Shown here one piece after another: positions 25,914-34,432 of a stretch of DNA of 52,919 nt (the first letter of the stretch is position 1; every line of letters begins with the position of its first letter). The position numbers and the translations under genes are program-made. Source of the stretch: an uncultured Flavobacteriales bacterium. Its GTDB lineage: Bacteria; Bacteroidota; Bacteroidia; Flavobacteriales; Flavobacteriaceae. The notes below the pieces were generated by a model, which ran no database searches, was not told the DNA's origin, and saw only the letters and a program-made list of their open reading frames with translations. The stretch covers positions 1-52,919 of the forward strand of contig CAJWBA010000010.1 in assembly GCA_913020155.1 (NCBI GenBank), written 5' to 3'.

Positions 25914-26564
25914 TTATTTTTTAGCGATACAATCGATTCCGCCTTTTACAATTTGATTCAACTCCACGTCTACCTTAGTGCCAATGGAAAAGTATAGATC
26001 TACTCGCGAACCAAATTTGATGAATCCAGCGTCGGCTCCTTGAATTACTTCTTGACCTTTTTTCGCATAATTCACAATTCTTCTTGCCAGCGCACCAGCA
26101 ATTTGACGGTAAAGGACTTCTCCAAAAGGCTTATTTTCAACAACAACTGTTGTTCGTTCATTTTCTTCAGAGGCTTTTGGGTGCCATGCAACAAGATATT
26201 TTCCCGGATGATATTTGCTGAACAAAACTTTTCCGCTCATGCAATACCGTGTTACATGAACATTTATTGGTGACATAAATATTGACACCATCAAACGCTG
26301 GTCTTTAAAGTATTCTTTTTCATATACCTCTTCAATCACAACTACTTTCCCATCAACTGGGGCGATTATGTGATCTAGGTTTATGATTGTATTTCGTTTT
26401 GGATTTCTAAAAAACTGTAAAACCAGTACTAGTAAACCAAAAGCAAGTATTTGGAGGGCTAATTTTAACCAAAAAATTGGAATAAAGTAATCTGCACCAA
26501 GTGTAATTCCAGCTGTAAAAATAAATGTAAAAACAATGATTAAGTGTCCTTCTTTATGAAACAT
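25914..26564 (-). CDS. psd: Phosphatidylserine decarboxylase, archaeal-type
   Basis: A 216-residue short-form proenzyme that makes phosphatidylethanolamine. Two hydrophobic segments (about 8-27 and 30-50) anchor it. APVDGKVV and MSPINVHVTRY are conserved, and self-cleavage to form the pyruvoyl group is expected between G185 and S186 in KFGSRVDLY. It starts 1 base after the cdsA stop, so phosphatidate activation and PE formation are encoded together at the end of the ftsH operon. Confidence 0.93.
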   Translation of the reverse strand: MFHKEGHLIIVFTFIFTAGITLGADYFIPIFWLKLALQILAFGLLVLVLQFFRNPKRNTIINLDHIIAPVDGKVVVIEEVYEKEYFKDQRLMVSIFMSPINVHVTRYCMSGKVLFSKYHPGKYLVAWHPKASEENERTTVVVENKPFGEVLYRQIAGALARRIVNYAKKGQEVIQGADAGFIKFGSRVDLYFSIGTKVDVELNQIVKGGIDCIAKK

Positions 26565-26565
26565 C

Positions 26566-27357
26566 TTATATGAATTTTAAAAGTAAATAATAATAGGGTG
26601 CAACAAAGATAACACTATCCATGCGATCATAAAACCCTCCGTGTCCTGGAATTAGACTTCCACTATCTTTTACCTTGGCAATTCTCTTGAAATAAGATTG
26701 AATAAAATCACCTAGAGTAGCTAACATTGGAACTATAATGGCAAACACAATCCATAATTCATTTTCAAAAAGGTTTAACTTTTTTTCAATGAAATATATA
26801 AATAAAACAGTAGCTATCATACCTCCAGAGAATCCTTCCCACGATTTTTTTGGGGATATGCTTGGGAGTAATTTATGTTTTCCAAATTTTGAACCAAAGA
26901 GATATGCGAATGAATTGTTTGCCCAAATTGATAAGTAGAGTAATGCGAGTAGCCATGGAGAATAAATTAACTCTTCGTAGGCCGATCGACAAATGAAATA
27001 GGAGGAAAAAACTAAATATCCAATACTAAGAATGAGTTTTATTGGATAGCTGTAGTTTATTTTTTTTGAAGAAAAGAGAACTATGATGAGAACTGTATTA
27101 AGAATCAATGCAGTGTAGAGCATTATGTCCTCCGTTTGATTTGTTATCAGTCCAAATAAGGCACCCCCCATTGAAAGTGCCAGGGCAAAAAAAGGGATAA
27201 TACTTTTGAATTGAATTAATCGTTGGAATTCCCACAAAGCTAATCCAGAAAAAATAAAAATAATTGCTGTCAATGCATAGGGAGAAAAGAATATTGCTCC
27301 TATCAATGATGCTGAATAAAGGGATCCAGAGATAGCACGAATTTTAATGTCTTTCAT
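26566..27357 (-). CDS. cdsA: Phosphatidate cytidylyltransferase
   Basis: A 263-residue integral membrane enzyme with about seven or eight helices that makes CDP-diacylglycerol from phosphatidate and CTP. The family signature is split between KKSWEGFSGG and the C-terminal SLIPGHGGFYDRMDSVIFVAP. It abuts the LUD gene with no gap and is followed by psd after 1 base, suggesting strong translational coupling. Confidence 0.95.
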   Translation of the reverse strand: MKDIKIRAISGSLYSASLIGAIFFSPYALTAIIFIFSGLALWEFQRLIQFKSIIPFFALALSMGGALFGLITNQTEDIMLYTALILNTVLIIVLFSSKKINYSYPIKLILSIGYLVFSSYFICRSAYEELIYSPWLLALLYLSIWANNSFAYLFGSKFGKHKLLPSISPKKSWEGFSGGMIATVLFIYFIEKKLNLFENELWIVFAIIVPMLATLGDFIQSYFKRIAKVKDSGSLIPGHGGFYDRMDSVIFVAPYYYLLLKFI

Positions 27358-27951
27358 TTAGGAGTCTTCTTGAACAAGTAAATATAAGTTTTTTGTGCTA
27401 CTTCCATAAGAAAGAAAGTTTTCTTCCTTATTTGGATCGAAGGCATTGAGTGTAGTAATATTCGAGGGTAGATCTTCTTTGTATCGGGTATTTATTAATG
27501 ACATTGCTTCACTAACGTCTTCAATAAATTGAGCTGAACTTGCTAGAACAATTAAATTTTCGGGAAGTTCATTTAATTTCAAGTCTTTTATTTGATGGCT
27601 ACAAATCAATATGGCTCCCTTATTTGCAATTAAATATTCGCAACCTAAAATCTGTGTAACAGCAATTTTATTTTCAGAAGACTCTTGATTTAGATTGAGT
27701 TTAAAAAAATTATTTAGGCTTTTTGAATCACTTTTTAAATCTAAACTTCCCCATCCGTTTTCAGCTAATATTTGGTGGAAGTGCTTTAAAGTATCGTTTC
27801 TATTTTCACTGAAAATAAATTTACCACCTTTCTCAGTAAATTTTTTGGCGAATTCTATTTCTATAGGATCTTTTTTGGGAGACAAGTAGGGGCTGTCTTC
27901 TTTAATTGTTTCTTTTTTTTTTTTTCCGAAAATGTTTTTAAAGAGATTCAC
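27358..27951 (-). CDS. LUD domain protein (LutC/YkgG-like)
   Basis: A 197-residue protein. After a Lys-rich N-terminus (FGKKKKETIKED) comes a divergent LUD domain recognisable from CEYLIANKGAILICSHQ and NLIVLASSAQFIEDVSEAM, similar to the lactate-utilisation LutC family and to 5-formyltetrahydrofolate cyclo-ligase-like folds. It lies between ftsH and cdsA, an arrangement I recall from other Flavobacteriia. No lutA or lutB genes are here, so a role in lactate oxidation is doubtful, and its function in this operon is unknown. Confidence 0.75.
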   Translation of the reverse strand: MNLFKNIFGKKKKETIKEDSPYLSPKKDPIEIEFAKKFTEKGGKFIFSENRNDTLKHFHQILAENGWGSLDLKSDSKSLNNFFKLNLNQESSENKIAVTQILGCEYLIANKGAILICSHQIKDLKLNELPENLIVLASSAQFIEDVSEAMSLINTRYKEDLPSNITTLNAFDPNKEENFLSYGSSTKNLYLLVQEDS

Positions 27952-27959
27952 AAAAAAAG

Positions 27960-29903
27960 TTATTCAGTTGCTGTTTTTTTCTCATCCACAATTACTTCTT
28001 GATCAAAGGGTCTTTTCCCAAGAATATTCAAAAGGTCATCTTTGAATAAAACTTCTTTCTCTAGAAGACGTTCCGCAAGTTTCGTTAGCTTTTCGATATT
28101 ATCGGCAACAAGTTTACAAGCTCTTTCATATTGACCTTCAATCAATATGGATATCTCTTTATCAATTTTTTGCGCTGTGTCTTCAGAATAGGGTTTGGAA
28201 AAGCTGTAATCGGATTGACCACTGGAGTCGTAATAGGTAAGGTTTCCAATTTTATCGTTGAGTCCATAGATGGTTACCATAGCCTTTGCTTGACGGGTTA
28301 CTTTTTCTAAATCGCTAAGAGCTCCTGTAGAAATTTTGTCAAAAACCATTTTTTCTGCTGCACGACCTCCAAGGGTTGCACACATTTCATCAAGCATTTG
28401 CTCAGTTCTTACAATCATACGCTCTTCTGGAAGGTACCATGCAGCTCCTAAAGATTGTCCTCGAGGCACAATAGTTACCTTTACCAAAGGTGCAGCATGT
28501 TCAAGTAACCAGCTTACCATAGCATGTCCTGCTTCGTGAAATGCAATGGTTTTTTTCTCCGCTGGAGTAATGATTTTATTTTTCTTCTCTAGACCTCCTA
28601 CAATTCGATCAACTGCATCTAAAAAGTCTTGTTTTCCTACTGACTTTTTGTTTTTTCGGGCTGCAATTAATGCAGCTTCGTTACAAACATTTGCAATATC
28701 AGCTCCAGAGAAACCAGGAGTTTGTTTGGATAAGAAATCGATATCTAACGTTTTGATTGTTTTTAGAGGTGCAATATGTACAGAAAAAATTTGTTTACGC
28801 TCTCTGACGTCTGGAAGATCAACATAGATTTGTCGGTCAAAACGACCAGCTCGCATTAATGCTTTATCCAGGACATCAGCGCGGTTTGTTGCAGCTAAAA
28901 CAATTACATTGGTATTGGTTCCAAAACCATCCATTTCAGTTAATAATTGATTCAACGTATTTTCACGTTCATCATTAGAACCTGTCATATTACTTTTCCC
29001 ACGTGCTCTACCAATGGCATCAATTTCATCAATAAAAATAATGGCAGGGGATTTTTCTTTAGCTTGTTTGAAAAGATCTCTAACCCTAGATGCACCTACT
29101 CCCACAAACATTTCTACAAAATCAGATCCTGATAAGGAAAAGAAAGGAACTTTTGCTTCTCCCGCTACAGCTTTAGCTAGTAAGGTTTTACCAGTTCCTG
29201 GTTGTCCTACAAGAAGTGCTCCTTTAGGAATTTTACCACCCAGTTTGGTGTATTTCATAGGGTTTTTGAGAAAATCAACAATTTCTTGAACCTCTTCTTT
29301 GGCTCCTTCGAGTCCAGCAACATCTTTGAAGGTTGTTTTGACATCTGCTTTCTCATCAAAAAGCTTTGCTTTAGATTTCCCAATATTAAAAATTTGACTT
29401 CCTCCGGCACCGCCACCACCACCTGACATTTTTCTCATCAAGAAAATCCATATTCCTATGATTACTATTATGGGTAGGAAGCTCAGTAAAACATCAAGCC
29501 ACTTATTTTCAATTGTAGTAAAATCGTATTTGAAAACAACACCATTGGATTCTGCTTTTTCTAATTTTCGTTGAAACAATTCTAGGTTTCCTACTTCAAA
29601 TTGATAGTGAGGTCCTTTGATATTCTCTTGGCCTAAAATGTTTTTGGTTTTAACAGCAGCATGAATCGATTTCTCTAATGCAGATTGTGTTAATGAAACT
29701 TTCGCAAGATTTTTGTTGTAAACAACAACATTAATAACATCTCCATCGTTTAGGAAACGTTCAAATTCAGATATATTTGTCTTCTTTAGTGAATGTGAAC
29801 TTCCATCACCAAAAATACTCAGTCCCAAAAGTAGAATGATTACGATTCCATAAATCCAGTAAGTATTGAATTTTGGTTTTTTTGGTACGTTTTCATTTGC
29901 CAT
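27960..29903 (-). CDS. ftsH: ATP-dependent zinc metalloprotease FtsH
   Basis: A 647-residue membrane AAA+ protease that degrades misfolded and regulatory membrane proteins. Two membrane segments (about 15-31 and 138-156) enclose the periplasmic domain. A glycine-rich linker leads to the ATPase with Walker A GQPGTGKT (233-240), Walker B IIFIDEID (288-295) and the zinc protease motif HEAGH (456-460). Full length, with a normal C-terminus. It lies 7 bases after rsfS on the same strand and is followed by LUD, cdsA and psd. Confidence 0.97.
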   Translation of the reverse strand: MANENVPKKPKFNTYWIYGIVIILLLGLSIFGDGSSHSLKKTNISEFERFLNDGDVINVVVYNKNLAKVSLTQSALEKSIHAAVKTKNILGQENIKGPHYQFEVGNLELFQRKLEKAESNGVVFKYDFTTIENKWLDVLLSFLPIIVIIGIWIFLMRKMSGGGGGAGGSQIFNIGKSKAKLFDEKADVKTTFKDVAGLEGAKEEVQEIVDFLKNPMKYTKLGGKIPKGALLVGQPGTGKTLLAKAVAGEAKVPFFSLSGSDFVEMFVGVGASRVRDLFKQAKEKSPAIIFIDEIDAIGRARGKSNMTGSNDERENTLNQLLTEMDGFGTNTNVIVLAATNRADVLDKALMRAGRFDRQIYVDLPDVRERKQIFSVHIAPLKTIKTLDIDFLSKQTPGFSGADIANVCNEAALIAARKNKKSVGKQDFLDAVDRIVGGLEKKNKIITPAEKKTIAFHEAGHAMVSWLLEHAAPLVKVTIVPRGQSLGAAWYLPEERMIVRTEQMLDEMCATLGGRAAEKMVFDKISTGALSDLEKVTRQAKAMVTIYGLNDKIGNLTYYDSSGQSDYSFSKPYSEDTAQKIDKEISILIEGQYERACKLVADNIEKLTKLAERLLEKEVLFKDDLLNILGKRPFDQEVIVDEKKTATE

Positions 29904-29910
29904 AATTTTT

Positions 29911-30282
29911 TTATTGATTTGAAGCGATTAAAGTTGTTTTTGCATCACCCCAGAGTTCTTCAATATTGTAATATTCTCTAATCTGTTTTTGAAATACATG
30001 AACAACAACGTCTATATAGTCCATCAAGACCCATTCTCCATTGTCTTGTCCTTCTGTATGATAAGGTTTTTCGTGTAATACTTTGCTTACTGTTTTTTGA
30101 ACTGATCCAATGATTGCAGATACATGTGTATTTGATGTTCCTGAACAAATAATGAAATAATCACAAACTGTATTTTCTATGTTTCTCAAATCGAGTAGAT
30201 TGACTTCTAAACCTTTAACCTGGTCTATTCCTAGGATTATCTGTGTGATAAGATTATCAGCAGCATTGGAAGCTTTTGTCAT
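29911..30282 (-). CDS. rsfS: Ribosomal silencing factor RsfS
   Basis: A 123-residue RsfS/Iojap (DUF143) protein, which binds bL14 on the large subunit and blocks subunit joining in starvation. The family core is visible in IENTVCDYFIICSGTSNTHV and GEWVLMDYIDVVVHVF, followed by REYYNIEELWGDA. It is the first gene of the rsfS-ftsH-LUD-cdsA-psd unit and is divergent from birA. Confidence 0.94.
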   Translation of the reverse strand: MTKASNAADNLITQIILGIDQVKGLEVNLLDLRNIENTVCDYFIICSGTSNTHVSAIIGSVQKTVSKVLHEKPYHTEGQDNGEWVLMDYIDVVVHVFQKQIREYYNIEELWGDAKTTLIASNQ

Positions 30283-30301
30283 TAAGTTTTTTTCTTTAAT
30301 A

Positions 30302-30309
30302 CAAATTTA
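30302..30309 (-). promoter_or_regulatory. -7 box of the rsfS-ftsH operon
   Basis: On the minus strand the box reads TAAATTTG, an exact TAnnTTTG match, ending 19 bases before the rsfS start. No matching TTG box is seen upstream, so the support is the -7 element only. Confidence 0.4.
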
Positions 30310-30317
30310 TTATATTA

Positions 30318-31076
30318 ATGGGAGAAGAAAGTATTTTTAATATGCATTATTTTAATTTAATCAAAATTGATGCCACGGATTCAACGAATTCTTGGATGAA
30401 AAAACGTTATTCCACAAATAAAAGCTCTGATGGTGATGTTGTTTGGGCACAAACTCAGAAGATTGGAAGGGGACAAGGCAATTCTGTTTGGGTGTCAGAA
30501 AAAGGTAAAAATCTAACGTTCAGTATCTATAAGGAGTTTAGTGGCTTTTCAATTAAGAATCCTTTTTTATTGAGTACCATCGTTTCTCTGGCAGTTGAGG
30601 CTACCTTGAATTTTTTTAGGATTCCTAAAGTACGAGTAAAATGGCCAAACGACATTATGTCAGGTGACAAAAAGATTTGTGGAATTTTGATTGAAAACAT
30701 ATTTAAAATATCTACTCTTCATGCAAGCATAATTGGAGTAGGACTCAATGTAAATCAAAATCATTTTGAAAACCTTTTTCAAGCGAGCTCCATGTCCCAA
30801 ATTTCGGGGTTGTTATATGACTTAGATGAGGTTATGAATTGTTTTCTTAATCAATTAAATCAAAAATTTGAACTTTTAAATCAACCACAAGAACAAATAA
30901 TAGAAATTTATGAAACCTCACTTTATCGAAGAAATAAACCTAGCACTTTTGAATCAAAAAGTTCTATGTTTTCTGGAGTTATCAAGGGGGTAACCTCTCA
31001 GGGGTTATTGAAAGTCGAACAAGAAGATCATAAAATTTATTCTTATAATTTGAAACAAATTAAATTAAAAAATTAA
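30318..31076 (+). CDS. birA: Biotin--[acetyl-CoA-carboxylase] ligase
   Basis: A biotin protein ligase without the N-terminal DNA-binding domain of E. coli BirA, so it attaches biotin but should not act as a repressor. DATDSTNSWMKK, the biotin-binding loop QKIGRGQGNSVWVSEKGKNLTFS, RVKWPNDIM and KICGILIE are the catalytic landmarks. The start is either ATG 30318 (252 residues) or ATG 30342, which gives MHYFNLIKIDATDSTN and fits the family better; I list the longer form. It converges on pyrE with a 4-base overlap. Confidence 0.92.
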   Translation: MGEESIFNMHYFNLIKIDATDSTNSWMKKRYSTNKSSDGDVVWAQTQKIGRGQGNSVWVSEKGKNLTFSIYKEFSGFSIKNPFLLSTIVSLAVEATLNFFRIPKVRVKWPNDIMSGDKKICGILIENIFKISTLHASIIGVGLNVNQNHFENLFQASSMSQISGLLYDLDEVMNCFLNQLNQKFELLNQPQEQIIEIYETSLYRRNKPSTFESKSSMFSGVIKGVTSQGLLKVEQEDHKIYSYNLKQIKLKN

Positions 31077-31714
31077 GGGCTCCATCCTGAAGGGTCTTTT
31101 CTCCAATTGACAAGAGTGTCTTGTTCACTTTTTTCTATTATTTTATTTTCTTTAGCGTGTTCAATCAGGTGATCATAGTTACTTAAAGTATGAAGTTGAA
31201 CTCCAGCTTTTTCAAAATTATGATCGGCAAGATTAAATCCGTATGAAAACAAAGCAATCATTCCCAAAACTTCAATACCCTCTGCTTTAATTGCGGCTAC
31301 TGCATTCAAACTACTCATGCCCGTACTTATCAGATCTTCAATAACTACAACAGCTTGCCCTTCTTGTACAATCCCTTCAATTTGATTTTTGCGACCGTGT
31401 TTTTTGGGTTCTGGACGAACATACACAAACGGTAAGTCTAGTTTTTGAGCAACCAGCGCTCCAATACCAATTGCACCAGTAGCTACTCCTGCAATGTTTA
31501 CATCAGTACCATACAAAGACTTAACTTGCTTGGCTATAGCATCCGCCAGAAAATCTCTAATCTTTGGGTATGATAGCGTTAAGCGATTGTCACAATAGAT
31601 TGGAGACTTCCATCCACTTGCCCAGGTAAAGGGATTTTTTGGTTCCAATTTTATTGCATTAATTTGTAGTAAATGAGCAGCTGTTTTGTAGGCTATTTGT
31701 TTGTTGTAAATCAT
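31073..31714 (-). CDS. pyrE: Orotate phosphoribosyltransferase
   Basis: A 213-residue enzyme converting orotate and PRPP to OMP in pyrimidine synthesis. FTWASGWKSPIYCDNR at the N-terminus, the catalytic-loop region and the PRPP motif VVVIEDLISTGMSS are present. ATG 31714 gives MIYNKQIAYKTAAHLLQINA, which matches the conserved start. Only 6 bases separate this start codon from that of the divergent NUDIX gene, and the predicted -7 box ends 3 bases before the ATG, so the mRNA is probably leaderless or nearly so. Confidence 0.94.
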   Translation of the reverse strand: MIYNKQIAYKTAAHLLQINAIKLEPKNPFTWASGWKSPIYCDNRLTLSYPKIRDFLADAIAKQVKSLYGTDVNIAGVATGAIGIGALVAQKLDLPFVYVRPEPKKHGRKNQIEGIVQEGQAVVVIEDLISTGMSSLNAVAAIKAEGIEVLGMIALFSYGFNLADHNFEKAGVQLHTLSNYDHLIEHAKENKIIEKSEQDTLVNWRKDPSGWSP

Positions 31715-31717
31715 ACA

Positions 31718-31725
31718 CAAATGTA
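31718..31725 (-). promoter_or_regulatory. -7 box for pyrE overlapping the NUDIX start codon
   Basis: On the minus strand this reads TACATTTG, an exact TAnnTTTG match. It lies 3 bases before the pyrE ATG and covers the ATG (31721-31723) of the divergent gene. A TTG lies 23 bases upstream of it, at the far edge of the usual spacing. Confidence 0.45.
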
Positions 31726-32314
31726 TAAAGTATTTTTCAATCAAAAACCAATTTTCTTAATAACTGAATTGGTTCCTCAAACTAATGAAATTCCAGTTTT
31801 TTTCATCAAATTTTCATCACCTGAGGGTATTGTAAAAGCCCTGAAGGTTAAAAAAATAAAATCCCTGTATTTGTACCATCCATCTGAAGATAAACTATGG
31901 ATGCATTTTTTAAAATATTTTCCAGTTGTTGAAGCTGCTGGGGGTCTTGTTCGAAATCAAAATCAAGGTTTATTGTTTATTTATAGAAATAATAAATGGG
32001 ACTTACCCAAAGGGAGAATAGAAAAAAATGAGTCTGTTAAACTTGCAGCAATAAGAGAGGTAGAGGAGGAAACAGGAGTTGATGGTTTAGAAATTATTAG
32101 ACCTTTAATCAACACCTTACATATTTTCAGTAGAAATGGAAAGTATAAACTAAAAAAAACGTTTTGGTTTGAAATGAAGACATCCTCACAAAAAGATTTA
32201 ATTCCTCAAACAAAAGAGGGCATAGAGCAAGCGGTTTGGATAAGTGAGTTAGAAATTCCTGAAAAGTTTGAGAATGCCTATGAGAACATCAAGTTAGTTT
32301 ATCAAAACCTTTAA
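31721..32314 (+). CDS. NUDIX hydrolase
   Basis: A 197-residue protein. About 65 N-terminal residues of unknown fold are followed by a NUDIX domain starting VVEAAGGLVRNQNQGLLFI. The Nudix box is present as GRIEKNESVKLAAIREVEEE, with the metal-binding REVEEE. Members hydrolyse nucleoside diphosphates linked to other groups; the substrate is not predictable. ATG 31721 (MYKVFFNQKPIFLI) is chosen because further upstream the frame lies inside pyrE. It overlaps coaD by 4 bases, tail to tail. Confidence 0.88.
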   Translation: MYKVFFNQKPIFLITELVPQTNEIPVFFIKFSSPEGIVKALKVKKIKSLYLYHPSEDKLWMHFLKYFPVVEAAGGLVRNQNQGLLFIYRNNKWDLPKGRIEKNESVKLAAIREVEEETGVDGLEIIRPLINTLHIFSRNGKYKLKKTFWFEMKTSSQKDLIPQTKEGIEQAVWISELEIPEKFENAYENIKLVYQNL

Positions 32315-32766
32315 GATTGGACTACAGACTTAGGAACAAGGTGTCTATAGCTTCCTTGATTATGAATTACATCACGAACAATACTGCTACTGATAAAAGA
32401 AGTTTCTGTTGAAGTTAATAAGAAAATGGTTTCAATTTTTGAAAGGCTTCGATTTGTATGTGCTATTGCTTTTTCAAATTCAAAGTCTGCTGGGTTTCTC
32501 AGCCCTCTCAAAATAAAGGAAGCGTCAATATTTCGGCAAAAATCTACTGTCAGTCCCTTGTAGATTTGAACAGATACACCACTTTTATTCTCAAAGGTTT
32601 TTTCGATAAAACGTTTGCGATCTTCTAAAGAAAACATGTATTTTTTGTTTGAATTAATTCCAATTGCGATAACTATTTCGTCAAATAAAGGAATTGCTCG
32701 TTGAATAATATCAACGTGTCCTCTGGTAATAGGATCAAACGAGCCTGGAAAAATTGCTTTCTTCAT
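32311..32766 (-). CDS. coaD: Pantetheine-phosphate adenylyltransferase
   Basis: A 151-residue nucleotidyltransferase that makes dephospho-CoA from 4'-phosphopantetheine and ATP. The N-terminal GSFDPITRGHVDII contains the T/HxGH motif, and RGLRNPADFEFE and TSFISSSIVRDV (the ISSS signature) are intact. It lies 4 bases downstream of ddl on the same strand. Confidence 0.96.
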   Translation of the reverse strand: MKKAIFPGSFDPITRGHVDIIQRAIPLFDEIVIAIGINSNKKYMFSLEDRKRFIEKTFENKSGVSVQIYKGLTVDFCRNIDASFILRGLRNPADFEFEKAIAHTNRSLSKIETIFLLTSTETSFISSSIVRDVIHNQGSYRHLVPKSVVQS

Positions 32767-32770
32767 AATC

Positions 32771-33760
32771 CTAAAGATATTCTTTTTTTTTCATTGTTTC
32801 GGAAATGAGTTCTTCGAGGAAGTCTGTTAATGAAATCCCGCTGGCTTTCAATTGTTGTGGAATCAAACTTTCTAGAGTCATTCCGGGAATTGTATTGATT
32901 TCGAGCAGGTGGGGGGTTCCATTTTCAAAAATAAATTCACTTCGAACTACTCCTTCGAGTCCCATTTGTTTGTAAATTTTTGTAGATAAATCGATTAAAG
33001 CTTCTTTCCAAACTTCAGGAATTTTAGCAGGAGTTATCTCTTGAGATTTTCCTTTATATTTTGCCTGGTAGTCAAAAAAGTCATTTTCACTGATGATTTC
33101 TGTGATGGGTAGCACATGTATTTTATTTTTCCATTTGTATACTCCAACACTAACCTCCCTTCCTTCTAAGGCAGTTTCAATGAGTAACTGGTTGTCTTCT
33201 TCAAATGCTTTTTGAATAGCAGTAGGAAGTTCTTCTGGAGTGTAAACTTTGTAAACTCCAAAACTACTTCCAGCTCTGTTCGCTTTAACAAAACAAGGAA
33301 ATCCAACTGCCTTTTCGATTTTTTCAATTGTAAAGTCATCTCCTTGATCTAAAGTAAAAAAACGAGCAGTGGGTATTTTATTTGAGCGAGCAACTGCTAA
33401 GCAATCTCTTTTATTGTGGGTTAGTGCAGCGACATAGCTGGAGCAGCTTGTTTGAGGTATTTTTAGTAATTCCAACATTCCGGTAAGCTGTCCGTTTTCT
33501 CCTGGAGCACCGTGAATCATGTTTACAATTACATCAAAAACTATCGATACTCCTTCTTTTATAAAAGAAAAATCTTCTCTATTAAGCTTGTAAATTTTTC
33601 CTGAGACATCCGAAACCGACCATTCGTTTTTTGTAATATGTATTTTGTAGACTTCAAATGGACTCGTTTGGAGTGCACTGAAAACGGCATCACCACTTTT
33701 TTTGGAAATATTATATTCTGAAGTAAATCCACCCCAGGCTACACCAACCACTGCACTCAT
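32771..33760 (-). CDS. ddl: D-alanine--D-alanine ligase
   Basis: A 329-residue ATP-grasp enzyme that joins two D-alanines for peptidoglycan. Landmarks are VGVAWGGFTSEYNIS, HGAPGENGQLTGMLELL, the omega-loop equivalent around YQAKYKGKSQEITPAKIP, and SEFIFENGTPHLLEINTIPGMT with the metal-binding Asn and Glu. Divergent from the PASTA-domain gene and first in a ddl-coaD pair. In many Bacteroidota ddl sits beside PASTA and rluD genes, as here. Confidence 0.95.
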   Translation of the reverse strand: MSAVVGVAWGGFTSEYNISKKSGDAVFSALQTSPFEVYKIHITKNEWSVSDVSGKIYKLNREDFSFIKEGVSIVFDVIVNMIHGAPGENGQLTGMLELLKIPQTSCSSYVAALTHNKRDCLAVARSNKIPTARFFTLDQGDDFTIEKIEKAVGFPCFVKANRAGSSFGVYKVYTPEELPTAIQKAFEEDNQLLIETALEGREVSVGVYKWKNKIHVLPITEIISENDFFDYQAKYKGKSQEITPAKIPEVWKEALIDLSTKIYKQMGLEGVVRSEFIFENGTPHLLEINTIPGMTLESLIPQQLKASGISLTDFLEELISETMKKKEYL

Positions 33761-33877
33761 TTTTTTAAAATTAAAAAGATTTAAAAATTAAACTTTAAAC
33801 GTTACTTAAGTAAAGGTAATTGTTTTCCATCGTTTCAAAACAAGTCGGATTTATTATATTTACTTGATATTAAAATT

Positions 33878-34432
33878 ATGATAAATTTCTTGCGTTTCTT
33901 TTTGAGTAAACTATTTGTAAAGCAACTGCTTTGGGCTTTGCTTCTCATTATGTTATTTGTAGGCCTTAGCTTTTATGGATTAAACAAGTTAACGCAACAC
34001 GGAGAAAACATTCAAGTTCCCGATTTAGAGGCACTTGATGTTGAAACTATTGCTTCGGTTTTAGATCAACATGAATTGCGTTTTGAAGTTTTGGATTCTA
34101 CAAAATTTAATCCTTCATACCCCGCTTTTGCTGTAATTGAACAGTTTCCTTTAGCTGGATCTGATGTCAAAAAGGGAAGAAAAATATATTTAACAATCAA
34201 TCCGTCGGGTTACAGAAAATTGAGTGTACCTGATGTGATACAAATCACTAAAAGAAACGCTGAAACCAGACTTACTGCTGTAGGGTTTGAGTTGGGTGAG
34301 ATTACTTACCGCAACAACATAGGAAAGGATATGGTTCTTGAAATTCGCTATCAAGGCAAATCAATTGAGCCGGGAACTATTTTGCCTAAAACATCAAAAA
34401 TTGACTTAGTATTGGGGAATGGAAAACGATAA
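33878..34432 (+). CDS. PASTA domain membrane protein
   Basis: A 184-residue protein with one N-terminal membrane helix (about 14-34) and two extracytoplasmic PASTA domains, near 44-110 (VPDLEALDVETIASVLDQ) and 113-183 (VPDVIQITKRNAETRL). PASTA domains bind peptidoglycan or related ligands; here there is no kinase or penicillin-binding domain attached. Its end overlaps rluD by 14 bases and it is divergent from ddl, which suggests a link to the cell wall. A near-consensus -7 box (TATATTTA) precedes it. Confidence 0.87.
   Translation: MINFLRFFLSKLFVKQLLWALLLIMLFVGLSFYGLNKLTQHGENIQVPDLEALDVETIASVLDQHELRFEVLDSTKFNPSYPAFAVIEQFPLAGSDVKKGRKIYLTINPSGYRKLSVPDVIQITKRNAETRLTAVGFELGEITYRNNIGKDMVLEIRYQGKSIEPGTILPKTSKIDLVLGNGKR

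Noticed and set aside
28546-28827. A 93-codon open frame on the plus strand opposite ftsH, and similar antisense frames opposite nqr, trp and gpmI
   Set aside because: They mirror strongly conserved coding sequence on the other strand and encode no recognisable protein.
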